Part shown: in pieces, positions 54,200-63,955 of the stretch | Numbering within the stretch: the stretch's first letter is position 1 | Layout of the letters: every line of letters starts with the position of its first letter | DNA from: Trichomonas vaginalis G3 | Taxonomy: Eukaryota > Parabasalia > Trichomonadida > Trichomonadidae | DNA length: 64,000 nt | Reading direction: 5' to 3' | Assembly (NCBI RefSeq): GCF_026262505.1 | Contig: NC_067206.1 | Location: 24,381,896-24,445,895 of the forward strand | The notes under the pieces: model-generated | Database searches by the model: none | The model's input: the letters and a program-made list of their open reading frames with translations, nothing else | What the model was told of the DNA's origin: nothing | Translations under genes and position numbers: made by a program

Positions 54200-57055
54200 T
54201 TATGAAAATCCGAAATATTCACCGCAGTAGTCCAATGCCTTGAGGAGTTTCTCTTTCATCTTTTCCTTTGATGAATACTGTGGCATCTTAAGAAGTTTTG
54301 CGCAAGTAGAAACAGTTGGCAAAACTTCTTCATTTTCTTCTTTCTTCAGTTGCAATTCCAACTTAGGAGTTAGAGCAGCAAGTCCTCCAACAGGAAGTTT
54401 GGCCGATCCTGTTGTAAAGTACAAGAATTTTGAAAGAGTTTCTGGATCAAATTCCGAAACAATTTCTGCAAGCATTGTTCTCATTGTTGGGGTTGCGTAC
54501 TTGGTTAAATTAACGTTATTTTCAAATTCTTTAACGGTAATTTTCGTCATTTCGCCTGTAATTAATTGACTTAATTCGGTTGGAGTGAAAAGTGAAAGAG
54601 CTTCAGCAGGAATGACTGTTCTGAAGCCTCTTCTAAATTCTTTCATTGCATCGGATGCTGCGCTTGACATATTTCTTCCAATTTCAATGAATTCATCGAC
54701 ATTTTCTTCATTTACTTCAATATCTTCTCCATCAAACATATCGAAGTTAAGGCCAATCAAGTTTTCTTTCACAGATAACGAATTAGCTATTTGTGTGTCT
54801 ACTTCTTGAATGTCTACGTATTCTAATTGGATTAATTTGTAAAATGCAGGGCTGAGTGGGATATCTACGAGGCATTCGAGGAGGAGAACGCGGGCAATGA
54901 ATATTCCAAACTCATAGAAGTTCTCTTTGGCATCTCGGCATGGGAAAAGTCCGAATTCTTGGTTTTCTGACCACATTTTCTTATCGGAAGCGAATTCTTT
55001 GGCCAAAATCTGCATGAACTCATGTGTTGGACCAGATCCAATTGCACTGTCTAGTTCAGTATCCCATCTATGTGTTCCTTGGCCGAATGTTCGAAGAATC
55101 TTGAGTCCATCCTCATAGATATGGTCTCTATTGGGCTTAATAGTAATCCTTATCTCGCGGGAGTTCGATCCAGACGAATTAAGGAAGTTTGAAGAATAAA
55201 AATCAATATAATCTCCAACACTCATGAAAACGCTCTTCAACATTGCTAATCTGGTTTTCAACGAGAACAAGAATGGATAATGATATATTGCACGGCTCTC
55301 CGGTGACTCAAAACAATAAGATGATAAAATGTATTGCAAAGACATGAAACATCTTCTATCAATCGAAGGGACAACGACAGGTATACCAGTTGAACGATAA
55401 AAAGCTTCAGCAAGTTCGATAATTTTCAAAGATAATTGGTCATCAAAAATATTTTTTGGAATTTTCAGTTGCATTGGCTCGCATGCACCATGTCTTGTGA
55501 TACAGTATACACTATTATTAAGTGCATTATGGGATTGCCTGCAAGTTGAGATTATTGCTTTGTAAAACGAATCCGACATTGCAAATTCACATTCTTTGTT
55601 GTTATAATCATATAGTACAAGCTTATATTCCATTACATTGTACAATACCCCTGAAATCTTTGAAAGAGATAAAAATTTAATTTTTTCTTCAAAATCGTGA
55701 AAGCTTGGGAATTTGGCAATAGAGTCTAACTTTTTTTCTTTAAATTTTTCTTCAAGTTTTTCAAAGGAAATCTTGTTTTTGCTGAGAAGTTGATCAATAA
55801 TAATTGCGCCGCAATCCAAAGTCAATGGAAATCTACGGCGATTGTTATTCACATATAAAGAGAAAGATAGGTTTTCATTCAGATCAATCAGAGCAAGTTT
55901 TGACTCTAATTTTGCAAATTCTACAAAATTTTGAATTAACGTCTGAATAAATGTTTTTATCCGGTCAAAATTCAGTGATTTATCGTTTTTGTAAATATTT
56001 TTCTTGAAAAATTTTGTCATCTGAATAATAATATCGTAATTTAGATCTTGCTGATTGAGTTTCTGAATGTCATCTAATGTATTAATGATCTTACGTTGCT
56101 CTGGCATCTGAAATATCTTTCTTTTTAATTCAAGACGTTCATTTGGCTGAACAGGTATATTTTCTGCAAATTTTGTGTTTATAATAACTTCTGGATCATA
56201 CATATTGCGTAAAAGAGGGAGCAAAACGCTTTTTACGTCTTGATTTTCGATTATTGAATTTAATTTTTGAGTGTAAATGGGTTCCCACTTAAGTGGAACG
56301 TATCCTGAGACCCATGATAAAAGGGAAATGAGCTTTTTATAATATTGTTTGTATTTTGGTAATAAATCCGAAGTAAAATGACGAATAATCACTGGTTGAA
56401 GATAATACGCAATTTTTCGTAGTCCTACTAGAGGATTAGGGTCTGATTGCTGTTGATGGTCGCTTATAATATTGAAATAAAGATCTATTTGCCATTGAAC
56501 GTAAGTTATGTGATCTTTTTCATTCTTGATGGTTAGGTAAGGTATAATTTTATGATCAATAATTACTTGGTGGCATTTTAAATCTAGTTTACTAAGATAA
56601 TACAAAAATCTGTATGCGTATCCAATAGAAGCCTCGCTTAATTGATTTAATGATCCTGTAGAAAATATGGCATCAAGAAACAAATTTAAACTAATATCTT
56701 TGTAAAAATTCTTATTTTGTGTTGAAAACCGAGAAGCTATTAAAGCCAGTATTTCTAAACACATTTCGATTGTTTCAATATTATAAGAGTCAATATTTTT
56801 AAGAAAAATGTTGATTGATGTTAATTTTTTCAGAAATATACTGCCAGTATGACCATCAGCAATTAGGAATTTATGCATGATCGTCATTGCTTTAAAATAA
56901 GTTTGTTTTATATCGGAATTATTTTGATTTTCGGAATTTTCTTCTGATTTCATGAGTATCTGACCAATCTTTTCTAAGTGATCATTTCCATACGCATCAG
57001 TAATAGTACTCTGCGTAAAGTTTTCTTCTTTACTGTAATAATCCAAAAGTTCCAT
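54200..57055 (-). CDS. HECT-type E3 ubiquitin ligase
   Basis: A 951-aa protein. The first 600 residues are helical, of armadillo/HEAT character (IETIEMCLEILALIASRFST). The HECT domain occupies about residues 600-951. Typical N-lobe sequences are AIGSGPTHEFMQILAKEFAS and FYEFGIFIARVLLLECLVDI, with YKLIQLEYVDIQEVD nearby. C-lobe blocks are ALSLFTPTELSQLITG, FLYFTTGSAKLPVGG and the catalytic segment LPTVSTCAKLLKMPQYSSKE, with the active cysteine near residue 918. It accepts ubiquitin from E2 onto that Cys and passes it to substrates. The TRIP12/UFD4 type is the nearest general match. All catalytic features are present. Confidence 0.93.
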   Translation of the reverse strand: MELLDYYSKEENFTQSTITDAYGNDHLEKIGQILMKSEENSENQNNSDIKQTYFKAMTIMHKFLIADGHTGSIFLKKLTSINIFLKNIDSYNIETIEMCLEILALIASRFSTQNKNFYKDISLNLFLDAIFSTGSLNQLSEASIGYAYRFLYYLSKLDLKCHQVIIDHKIIPYLTIKNEKDHITYVQWQIDLYFNIISDHQQQSDPNPLVGLRKIAYYLQPVIIRHFTSDLLPKYKQYYKKLISLLSWVSGYVPLKWEPIYTQKLNSIIENQDVKSVLLPLLRNMYDPEVIINTKFAENIPVQPNERLELKRKIFQMPEQRKIINTLDDIQKLNQQDLNYDIIIQMTKFFKKNIYKNDKSLNFDRIKTFIQTLIQNFVEFAKLESKLALIDLNENLSFSLYVNNNRRRFPLTLDCGAIIIDQLLSKNKISFEKLEEKFKEKKLDSIAKFPSFHDFEEKIKFLSLSKISGVLYNVMEYKLVLYDYNNKECEFAMSDSFYKAIISTCRQSHNALNNSVYCITRHGACEPMQLKIPKNIFDDQLSLKIIELAEAFYRSTGIPVVVPSIDRRCFMSLQYILSSYCFESPESRAIYHYPFLFSLKTRLAMLKSVFMSVGDYIDFYSSNFLNSSGSNSREIRITIKPNRDHIYEDGLKILRTFGQGTHRWDTELDSAIGSGPTHEFMQILAKEFASDKKMWSENQEFGLFPCRDAKENFYEFGIFIARVLLLECLVDIPLSPAFYKLIQLEYVDIQEVDTQIANSLSVKENLIGLNFDMFDGEDIEVNEENVDEFIEIGRNMSSAASDAMKEFRRGFRTVIPAEALSLFTPTELSQLITGEMTKITVKEFENNVNLTKYATPTMRTMLAEIVSEFDPETLSKFLYFTTGSAKLPVGGLAALTPKLELQLKKEENEEVLPTVSTCAKLLKMPQYSSKEKMKEKLLKALDYCGEYFGFS

Positions 57056-57240
57056 AATTTTTTTGACAATAGTTAAATTCTCCTGACATTATTTCATTGG
57101 AATTATGTAAATGATAATAAATTATCATTCTATTTCAATCACTTAATAATCATATTCTGGTTATCAATATTTTCAAATTATGAAATTAATATTGGATGAA
57201 ATACTTTTAATTACTTGAGAATAATTATCATTTACTTTTT
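57056..57240. other. short intergenic spacer
   Basis: It holds TTGTCAAAAAAATT directly before the HECT ATG on the minus strand, the host start-proximal TCAAAA word. Nothing else is seen. Confidence 0.4.
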
Positions 57241-58272
57241 TTATACGGTCGGCTCATTATTATCATCTGAATCGTTCTTTTCAAGTGGTTCATTTTTACT
57301 ACCCTCATCTTCCGGCTGAATCAACGCATAGCATAGTCGCCATCCAAGATAAACTGTTACTGGTGCAACAAGGAAGAAAATTCCCCATGCAATTATTTCA
57401 GTTGAACTGATGTTCGGAGTTGACTTGATTTTCACTATATCTGGAACTACGAAGTACTTCAACTTCGATGAAACAACATTAGCTGCCTGAAGTATTCTCT
57501 GATCTGTAAGTTCATAACAAGTCTTAATATATTCTTCAGGAAGATCATTATCTTTCTGAATCATACTGAGGTTGTAAACAATTTCCTTTGATAAATTAAA
57601 ACTTTGATTAATGGCACCAGCATAGTCAGAAGGACATGGCGTTATAAATTTACTGTCATTCAATCTTTTATATAATCTTGTTGTAGTTTCTTCAATCTCC
57701 TTCCATCCATTACCATTAAAAGGCGTTTTTAGTACATATCTTCCACATCCAGTTTCCCAGAAATCATGTAGGCTCATATTCTTGCCTTTGAATTTAATAT
57801 TGAATTTTTTACCATTATCATCTCCATCAATGAATGTATCGTTATCAAAGTATTCAGTAACATGAACAGGATCAAATGAATCCATATATAAGGTTAAGAA
57901 CACTTTAAATCCAAAATTATATGGCCAAGGCCCATTTAAAGTGCCTTTCATAATAGTTTTGTTCAACTTATCGAGTGTACATTCAAGATCATCTTTATTT
58001 ATACAATGATGTTCAGGATGTGGAATTGCATTGATATTTTTCTGAGAGTAACGCCAATGATCAAAACAATTAGTGTTACTTGGTGCATGAAGCAATGAAG
58101 CAAGCCATGAACCTGCCAAAGACGGTCTCTCCATCTTTTCTCCAGTCATATCGATAACTTTTTGTAGTTTCGATATTCCTTTATTTCCAAGTTTGCGAAA
58201 GATAAGTTCGGTACCAATTGTAAGGTATTCCTCACTCCAGGACCTGCTCAAAAAAAACAGAATAAATATCAT
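57241..58272 (-). CDS. S1/P1-like nuclease, membrane-anchored, zinc sites partly altered
   Basis: The protein is 343 aa from the ATG at 58272 (the open frame begins at a TTG upstream). Residues 1-12 are a signal peptide (IFILFFLSRS), then a mature N-terminal Trp (WSEEYLTIGTELI) as in S1/P1 nucleases, whose N-terminal Trp binds zinc. YMDSFDPVHV corresponds to the G-D-x-H-Q-P-L-H block, and NMSLHDFWETG to the L-H-x-x-W-D block. Some ligand positions appear changed, so activity is uncertain. Several N-glycosylation sites, one C-terminal membrane span (IIAWGIFFLVAPVTVYLGW) and an acidic cytoplasmic tail follow. These nucleases degrade single-stranded nucleic acid for salvage. Confidence 0.7.
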   Translation of the reverse strand: MIFILFFLSRSWSEEYLTIGTELIFRKLGNKGISKLQKVIDMTGEKMERPSLAGSWLASLLHAPSNTNCFDHWRYSQKNINAIPHPEHHCINKDDLECTLDKLNKTIMKGTLNGPWPYNFGFKVFLTLYMDSFDPVHVTEYFDNDTFIDGDDNGKKFNIKFKGKNMSLHDFWETGCGRYVLKTPFNGNGWKEIEETTTRLYKRLNDSKFITPCPSDYAGAINQSFNLSKEIVYNLSMIQKDNDLPEEYIKTCYELTDQRILQAANVVSSKLKYFVVPDIVKIKSTPNISSTEIIAWGIFFLVAPVTVYLGWRLCYALIQPEDEGSKNEPLEKNDSDDNNEPTV

Positions 58273-58395
58273 TTTTGACAATTGTGATACAAACTTTGAA
58301 TTGAGTATAGAATTCAATTGAATCGACTCAATTTATTTAAATTACTACAGTCATAAGATCAAACCTACATTGTTTTTAAACACAATTTTGAAAAA
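58273..58395. other. start region of the nuclease gene
   Basis: On the minus strand TCACAATTGTCAAAA leads directly into ATG, another example of the host TCAAAA-ATG context. Confidence 0.4.
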
Positions 58396-58399
58396 TTAA

Positions 58400-60135
58400 G
58401 GGTGCACCCGTATGTACGTTTATTTGAGAGGAGGAGGATTACCCTCTCAATTTTGAGGGATTCGTTAGTTTATTTTCTCGATGAATATGCAATAAAATTT
58501 GATTTTTACCTTATCAATATACTTCATATAATATACATAGGGTTGTTAAAAATATCAAAAATTAGCGTTTTGAAGACACCATGGTGTCTTATAATTTTCC
58601 CTTCCTTATTGGCGTGTAGAAATAAATAATATTTGAGAGTTAATTGAATTTATTAATTTGTCTCAATTTCAGTATTATAAATTTTTATAATTTCAATATT
58701 TTGAAATACACTTTTTAATATTTCAATATTTATGATATTTCAATGTATTAAGTGGTCTCAAATTGAGCTTCTCAAATATAAGTTGGCCTATTCAAATAAT
58801 AAAATTAAATAATATTTAAAATAATAAATAAAAGTGATTGAGGTCATAGCAAAACGGCTGTTTCAGTCATTAATTCTTAAAAATAAAAAGGGTAAAAACT
58901 AAATACAATGGGTAAAATTCAATAGTGTCTGTGCTATCGTTCAATTTGAAGGTGTCTTTTGAAACCGCAAGACACATTGAATTTTTGAATAGTGTATTAT
59001 GGTTTGACAGACACCAATGAAAAAATAAAATGATATTTATTTTAAATATATAAGATCCTTATATAAAATATAAATATTTATCGTTTTATTTTCTTGTTTT
59101 AGAAATGTTTTTTATTGAAAAATCAATAAAACTAACTCCAAAATAAAATTTTTGATTTAAAGACACTATGATGACACCAGGCAAATCTTCCAAGACACCT
59201 ATCGTCGGGAATCTAACAACCCTAAATATACACATGTTCATGTAAAAACTTTTTTCCAAAATCCTCAGGAATTAAGGGATTTTTGAATTTTAAGAATTTT
59301 TTTCGAATTTTTTCGAAAAAAAAATATTTTCAGAACAGCCTTAACGGCTAAGATTTAGGAACAATGTTAAGTATCAAAAAGAAAGGAGGTCTGATATAGA
59401 CAACATATATCGTTGAAGGTTGAAAAAATCTCTAATATTTGAGCCCAAAATTTCAAATTTTAATTTTTTGAAAAAAGAGGCCACCCGTATGTACGTTTAT
59501 TTGAGAGGAGGAGGATTATATTTTTGAAAGGGTGAAACATTATGAATATGTTAATTATATAATAATATGTATTATTATAAAAAAGAAAAAATAAAGCACG
59601 TTAAAATTTTTCTTTCTTGATTTTTTACAAAATCTACTTAGAATTATGCAAAATATGACTAAATAATTATAAATTTCAAGTTAAATTTTAATTTTGATAA
59701 ATAATTTAAATTTCAAAATATCAAGTTCAGTTCGACTATGTATGTAGTAATTCCTCAATAAAGTGCCAAAACCCTATTAAAATATATGAACATTTTCAAC
59801 ATTTTAATGTTTTTATTTAAAAATTTGATGGAATATGAGCTTCAAACAATTATTATGTAAATAAAAATAATTAAATATATGTATTTATTCGTATTACAAC
59901 CGTAGTAAGTCGATTCTTCCTTTCTTCTACTGAGATTTGAATTTGATTTCGAATTGTAAAGAGACTCAAAGGGAAAATACTAGCGGATAAAAACTACCTC
60001 CATGAAAGGGTCATAATGGAGTCAAGTTGTATTTTTTGATATTTTTTGCTTTTCGAGCCTAAATAGGTAGCCAAGATAATGCCTAAAAATAAGGTTCTAA
60101 ATTCTGAAGTTTACATGATCCTCTCGTGCGCACCC
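58400..60135. mobile_element. TTAA-flanked non-autonomous element
   Basis: A 1.74-kb non-coding unit lies between TTAA copies (58396-58399 and 60136-60139), with short inverted ends GGGTGCAC and GTGCGCACCC. TTAA duplication is the mark of piggyBac and Kolobok elements. It contains a direct repeat of about 37 bp (CCCGTATGTACGTTTATTTG start) at about 58406 and 59484 and a nested TA-flanked MITE. There is no open frame worth calling. Confidence 0.5.
58538..59224. mobile_element. TA-flanked MITE, nested
   Basis: Inverted ends TAGGGTTGTTA (58538-58548) and TAACAACCCTA (59214-59224), with several GACACC/GGTGTC words in the subterminal parts (AGACACCATGGTGTCTT at the left). It is 687 bp and non-coding; the TA ends suit a mariner-type non-autonomous element. 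It sits between the two direct repeats of the TTAA element, so it inserted later. Confidence 0.5.
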
Positions 60136-60410
60136 TTAAATAAAAAGCATTATTTTCACATTTTATATAAGAGTAGGAAATTCCGGCATTTTACAATCAA
60201 CAACATATGAAGAGTTGATAGTTTTGATGCATATAAAATTCCGAAAATATTGCTTTCCGTCCAATAAGTGAATATTTCATTAAATTTTCAAAGAAAATGA
60301 AATATCTGCATTTATTTTTCGGATACAATTATATGTAATCTAACATTTAATACAAATTCTAAATTATTTTTAATAAAATAATATTTAAATATAAAAAGCA
60401 ATTCTTTATA
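60136..60410. other. intergenic, no gene seen
   Basis: AT-rich spacer at the 3' side of the armadillo-like gene. Confidence 0.4.
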
Positions 60411-62009
60411 TTATCCAACATCTTCCCAGCCATCAGATTCATCTTTTTGTGGTGCATTTATTATCCTAGCAATTTTTTCAGTCAAATCCAAGTCATTTTC
60501 ATCAGAATCTGAGCTTGAAGAACTTTCTTTGTCATCATTCTCTTCTGTTTCTACAGTTTCATCCATTTCTGGTACTTTTGGAGGTAATTCTGGTGGATTA
60601 TCAATTAATTCCAAAGATTTGTCGACAAAAAGGTCAAACATTGCTCCATAGTCCTTGTCCTGGTCATCAAGGAGCTCGTTGTCAATGTTGTCAAAATCTA
60701 TTTGCGACAAATTCGGAATTAATTTTAATGCGATCTCAGGATTTTGGAAAGCTGTAAAAAGCAGTTTAAGCAGCAGCTTTAAAGTGAAGTGAACAACTTC
60801 TTCATTGTCTGATTCAATCAGTTCAACGATTTGTTCGATATAAGAATTATTAACGACGTAATTCGTAACAGAAGCAATACTGTTCTCAATTAATACGGAC
60901 AAGGCTTTTATTGAGACACTTTTCATCTGATTTGTGCCGAATTCAATAATATTCAATAATTCGAACACAACATTGGAGCTAAAGATGCCTTCTTCGGCTG
61001 ATGAGCCATGGTTGAACGCGTTGATCAAAATTTCGCACATACTTTGCAATTCTTGGATATCTTTGTCAATTTTGATCGCTTTCATGATGTAATCCCATGG
61101 AACAATCACAGCATCATCAATAACCCTTTGATGAGGACACAAAAGTAGTTCCGACCAAAATTTCAAAATTGATATTCTGATTTCAACTGATGCAGTGGAA
61201 TACGCAGCAAATAACTTGGCAGGACCGATGTTTCTCATGAAATAAACAACATTTTCTATACTTTTGATACAGAAAAAGTGTAAAACTTCGATATCGTACT
61301 CTGAAAGTGTAGATAGATCACTCCTGAAGGTCGGCATGTACATATCTGGTATGAAATGACCTAATGCAATAGGTATTATGATGTCATCATCTTTCATAAT
61401 GCTATAAAAAATGGATGTAATTAATTTCATATGAGATACTTGGTGAAATTCGTTGTAAAGTAATGCAAATACTTCTAATCCATTCATTTCAACGAATTGT
61501 CTGCGAGAATTTTGTCCATCAAAAATTATATTTTTCAAAAGAGTTAAAGAAGAGATTCCATGCTTGAAAGTTTCCTTTTTTGAGCATAGTTCTACAGTAA
61601 TATGGAATAAAAATTGAAAGAAATCTTCGTATTGAAAAGGTTCAAAGTCGACATTTTGAATTGCACTCCAAACAATAGCGCAATTGAGAGCTTGCATAAG
61701 AATTGTTAATGTTGTGTCTGGGCAAATTAATGAAATAAGTGTTTCACATACATCTCGGTGGAATAACTCATCAGGGATGGAATCTTTTGATTGAATTAAT
61801 GCAGATCTGAATAATGCTAAGTCCCTATGAATTTTATCTGGATCTCTATCTCTTACATCGTTTGATAAATCATTAAATATGTCTATAGGATCTATATCAG
61901 CACCTAATCGTGGAGTAGTGTCAACATCAAATGGTTGAAAAATTTGATCTTGCTTAGTATCTGCATTTTTAATATCATCCTCCTCGACTTTTTTGAAATT
62001 TAAAGTCAT
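60411..62009 (-). CDS. armadillo-like helical repeat protein with acidic tail
   Basis: The protein is 532 aa from the ATG at 62009 (the open frame begins at a GTG upstream; TTTTCAAAAATG precedes the chosen start). Residues about 50-440 are helical repeats of armadillo/importin-alpha character (TLTILMQALNCAIVWSAIQN, SLTLLKNIIFDGQNSRRQFV, SVSIKALSVLIENSIASVTN). The C-terminal 80 residues are acidic and Ser-rich (ESSSSSDSDENDLDL). Such proteins bind peptides or act as scaffolds. It lacks the basic IBB start of importin-alpha, so a cargo-import role is not supported. Confidence 0.7.
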   Translation of the reverse strand: MTLNFKKVEEDDIKNADTKQDQIFQPFDVDTTPRLGADIDPIDIFNDLSNDVRDRDPDKIHRDLALFRSALIQSKDSIPDELFHRDVCETLISLICPDTTLTILMQALNCAIVWSAIQNVDFEPFQYEDFFQFLFHITVELCSKKETFKHGISSLTLLKNIIFDGQNSRRQFVEMNGLEVFALLYNEFHQVSHMKLITSIFYSIMKDDDIIIPIALGHFIPDMYMPTFRSDLSTLSEYDIEVLHFFCIKSIENVVYFMRNIGPAKLFAAYSTASVEIRISILKFWSELLLCPHQRVIDDAVIVPWDYIMKAIKIDKDIQELQSMCEILINAFNHGSSAEEGIFSSNVVFELLNIIEFGTNQMKSVSIKALSVLIENSIASVTNYVVNNSYIEQIVELIESDNEEVVHFTLKLLLKLLFTAFQNPEIALKLIPNLSQIDFDNIDNELLDDQDKDYGAMFDLFVDKSLELIDNPPELPPKVPEMDETVETEENDDKESSSSSDSDENDLDLTEKIARIINAPQKDESDGWEDVG

Positions 62010-62136
62010 TTTTGAAAAATTTTCATTTGTCACTTTAAGTAACTTTTGACATTATGAAACTACTATAAATTAGTATCCTATATTTATATTTTTATGACTT
62101 ATTTTTGATAGTTTTTGTTCACACTAATGTTTTCAA

Positions 62137-62670
62137 ATGATTTCCCTTACTAAAGCATACGAAGAAGGAAATCTCGAACGTATTAAATCTCTTATAGAAA
62201 GTTGTAACTATAAAGTAGAATCTTTAGGTTTACCACTCATTTTTGCATCACAAAATGGTCATCTTGAAGTTGTTAATTATCTTATCTATATTGGAGCTAA
62301 TAAAGAAGCAAAGGATTATTATAGATGGACTCCACTCATTTGGGCATCAATTAAAGGTCATCTTGAAGTTGTTAAATATCTTATCTCAGTTGGAGCTGAT
62401 AAAGAATCAAAGAATTATAATGGATATACTCCACTCATTTGGGCATCAGAAGAAGGTCATCTTGAAGTTGTTAAATATCTTATCTCAGTTGGAGCTGATA
62501 AAGGATCAAAGAATGATGGTGGATGGGCTCCACTCATTTGGGCATCAATTAAAGGTCATCTTGAAGTTGTTAAATATCTTATCTCAGCCGGTGCTGATAA
62601 AAAAGCAAAGAATAATAATGGAATGACTGCCCTTGATGTTGCAAAAAGTTCTGTGAAAAATACTTATTGA
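62137..62670 (+). CDS. ankyrin-repeat protein (four repeats)
   Basis: A 177-aa protein of the short trichomonad type, beginning MISLTKAYEEGNLERIKSLI. Four ankyrin repeats of 33 residues cover about residues 35-165 (GHLEVVKYLISVGADKESKN and so on). At DNA level the repeats are nearly identical over 40-base stretches, period 99 bases, which points to recent duplication or conversion. It ends with the usual ALDVAKSSVK cap. It probably mediates protein binding. The start follows TTTTCAAATG. Confidence 0.9.
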   Translation: MISLTKAYEEGNLERIKSLIESCNYKVESLGLPLIFASQNGHLEVVNYLIYIGANKEAKDYYRWTPLIWASIKGHLEVVKYLISVGADKESKNYNGYTPLIWASEEGHLEVVKYLISVGADKGSKNDGGWAPLIWASIKGHLEVVKYLISAGADKKAKNNNGMTALDVAKSSVKNTY

Positions 62671-63073
62671 AAAGCAAAACAGAATAAAGAATAATTATAG
62701 GTAATGATATCATTATCCTTGCCACTTTTAGTACAGAAAACAATTAAAAAACTCATTTTGTAGCTCCTGAATCTTCATCAAAGGCGGACCAAATGAAATT
62801 TGAGCCTCTGATAATTTGAATATGACGGATGTGTCCATGAAGTATATATATACAATGCTAAGTATTCACTAAGCATATGTTTGTTAAAAACATGAAGAAT
62901 TTGAGTGTTTTGAATTCACGATTTTATTGATGTTTTTTTGAACGAACGATTAAGTATATATATTGAGAGCTGAATGTATTGAAGAGTAGTTGAAAAAAAA
63001 AGTGTTTGATTTAAATTTATCGGCGCGAAGCGCTAATTAATGTCACTTTTGGAATTCGTTTGAAAATTCAAAA
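62671..63073. other. intergenic, small palindrome
   Basis: AT-rich spacer. A GC-rich palindromic word GGCGCGAAGCGCT lies near 63022-63035 about 50 bases before the TMEM231 start; the start itself is preceded by AATTCAAAAATG. No other feature is seen. Confidence 0.4.
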
Positions 63074-63955
63074 ATGATTCTTTATCAACAAGGAAAGATA
63101 CCTATTACTTATAGTGCTCCTCTATTATCATGCTCCACATTTGTTGCATTCATAATTTATGCAGCAGCTATTGTTTTTCCATACTTAATTTGTGGATGGA
63201 CAAAAGATTTCTTCACTCTTTACGAAACAAACTATGAACAACCATATATTTATACAACATCAGAAATAAGTTTATATGATGCACAACACAACTTAACATT
63301 TAGCATTCCAATGACTTCCGACGTTAATGTTATTCCAATCTTCGAAAGAACTTCAAGAACAGACCTTCACGATATTACATTTTCATTAATTCTTCCAACA
63401 TCTTCTGTTCAATCTAAAACAGGCTCAATAACACTCAAATTCCCGTATAAAGTTGAATTTAATAAGACAATTCACCATGTTTTCACAGGAAAAATCAACA
63501 CAGTTCTTAGACCATTCGAACCTGTCTGTCAGGCATCTATTTCTGGCTTCTTAGGTTTCAATCAACAATTACCTTACACAAAGAACATTCCTCCAACAGC
63601 AGAAGGCTATCAGGACTACGCAGAAGAAAACGATCTTCCTATTACAGACGGTGACCTTCGCTTATACGGCCAGCCATACTTCCAAGTCAACGCACAAGAG
63701 TTTGTCTACGGAACATGTGATACCTTTACACTCAAGTTCAAAATGAGAGCTCCTATGCTTGCTGTTAGAATAGAGAACAACTTCTGGTACGCATTCCTTT
63801 CCGGCTGGACAAAGTATATCGCTGTTGCAGTTCCATTTATTTTCTTCGCACGCTGCACATTGAGTTTGTTATTCGGTTCTGGTTTACTGGCTTCTACTCC
63901 CAATGTCGAAGCTGTTTTGGCCAAACCTTCAATCAAGAAATTCAACCGTAATTGA
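63074..63955 (+). CDS. TMEM231: TMEM231 homologue, flagellar transition zone
   Basis: A 293-aa protein with two membrane spans, at about residues 18-42 (SCSTFVAFIIYAAAIVFPYL) and 245-268 (YIAVAVPFIFFARCTLSLLF), enclosing an extracytoplasmic beta-rich domain. The order matches TMEM231: Y-S-A-P-L-L-S at the start, FSIPMTSDVNVIP, DITFSLILPTSS, GDLRLYGQPYF, and a second span preceded by NNFWYAFLSGWTKY. TMEM231 belongs to the MKS/B9 complex that gates cilia. Trichomonads are flagellates, so the gene is expected. It is slightly shorter than the human protein. The frame is whole. Confidence 0.8.
   Translation: MILYQQGKIPITYSAPLLSCSTFVAFIIYAAAIVFPYLICGWTKDFFTLYETNYEQPYIYTTSEISLYDAQHNLTFSIPMTSDVNVIPIFERTSRTDLHDITFSLILPTSSVQSKTGSITLKFPYKVEFNKTIHHVFTGKINTVLRPFEPVCQASISGFLGFNQQLPYTKNIPPTAEGYQDYAEENDLPITDGDLRLYGQPYFQVNAQEFVYGTCDTFTLKFKMRAPMLAVRIENNFWYAFLSGWTKYIAVAVPFIFFARCTLSLLFGSGLLASTPNVEAVLAKPSIKKFNRN

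Noticed and set aside
58317-58317. Upstream start for the S1/P1-like protein
   Set aside because: That codon is TTG, and the next ATG (58272) opens directly into a signal peptide with a TCAAAA start context.
62033-62033. Upstream start for the armadillo-like protein
   Set aside because: That codon is GTG; the ATG at 62009 is preceded by TTTTCAAAA.
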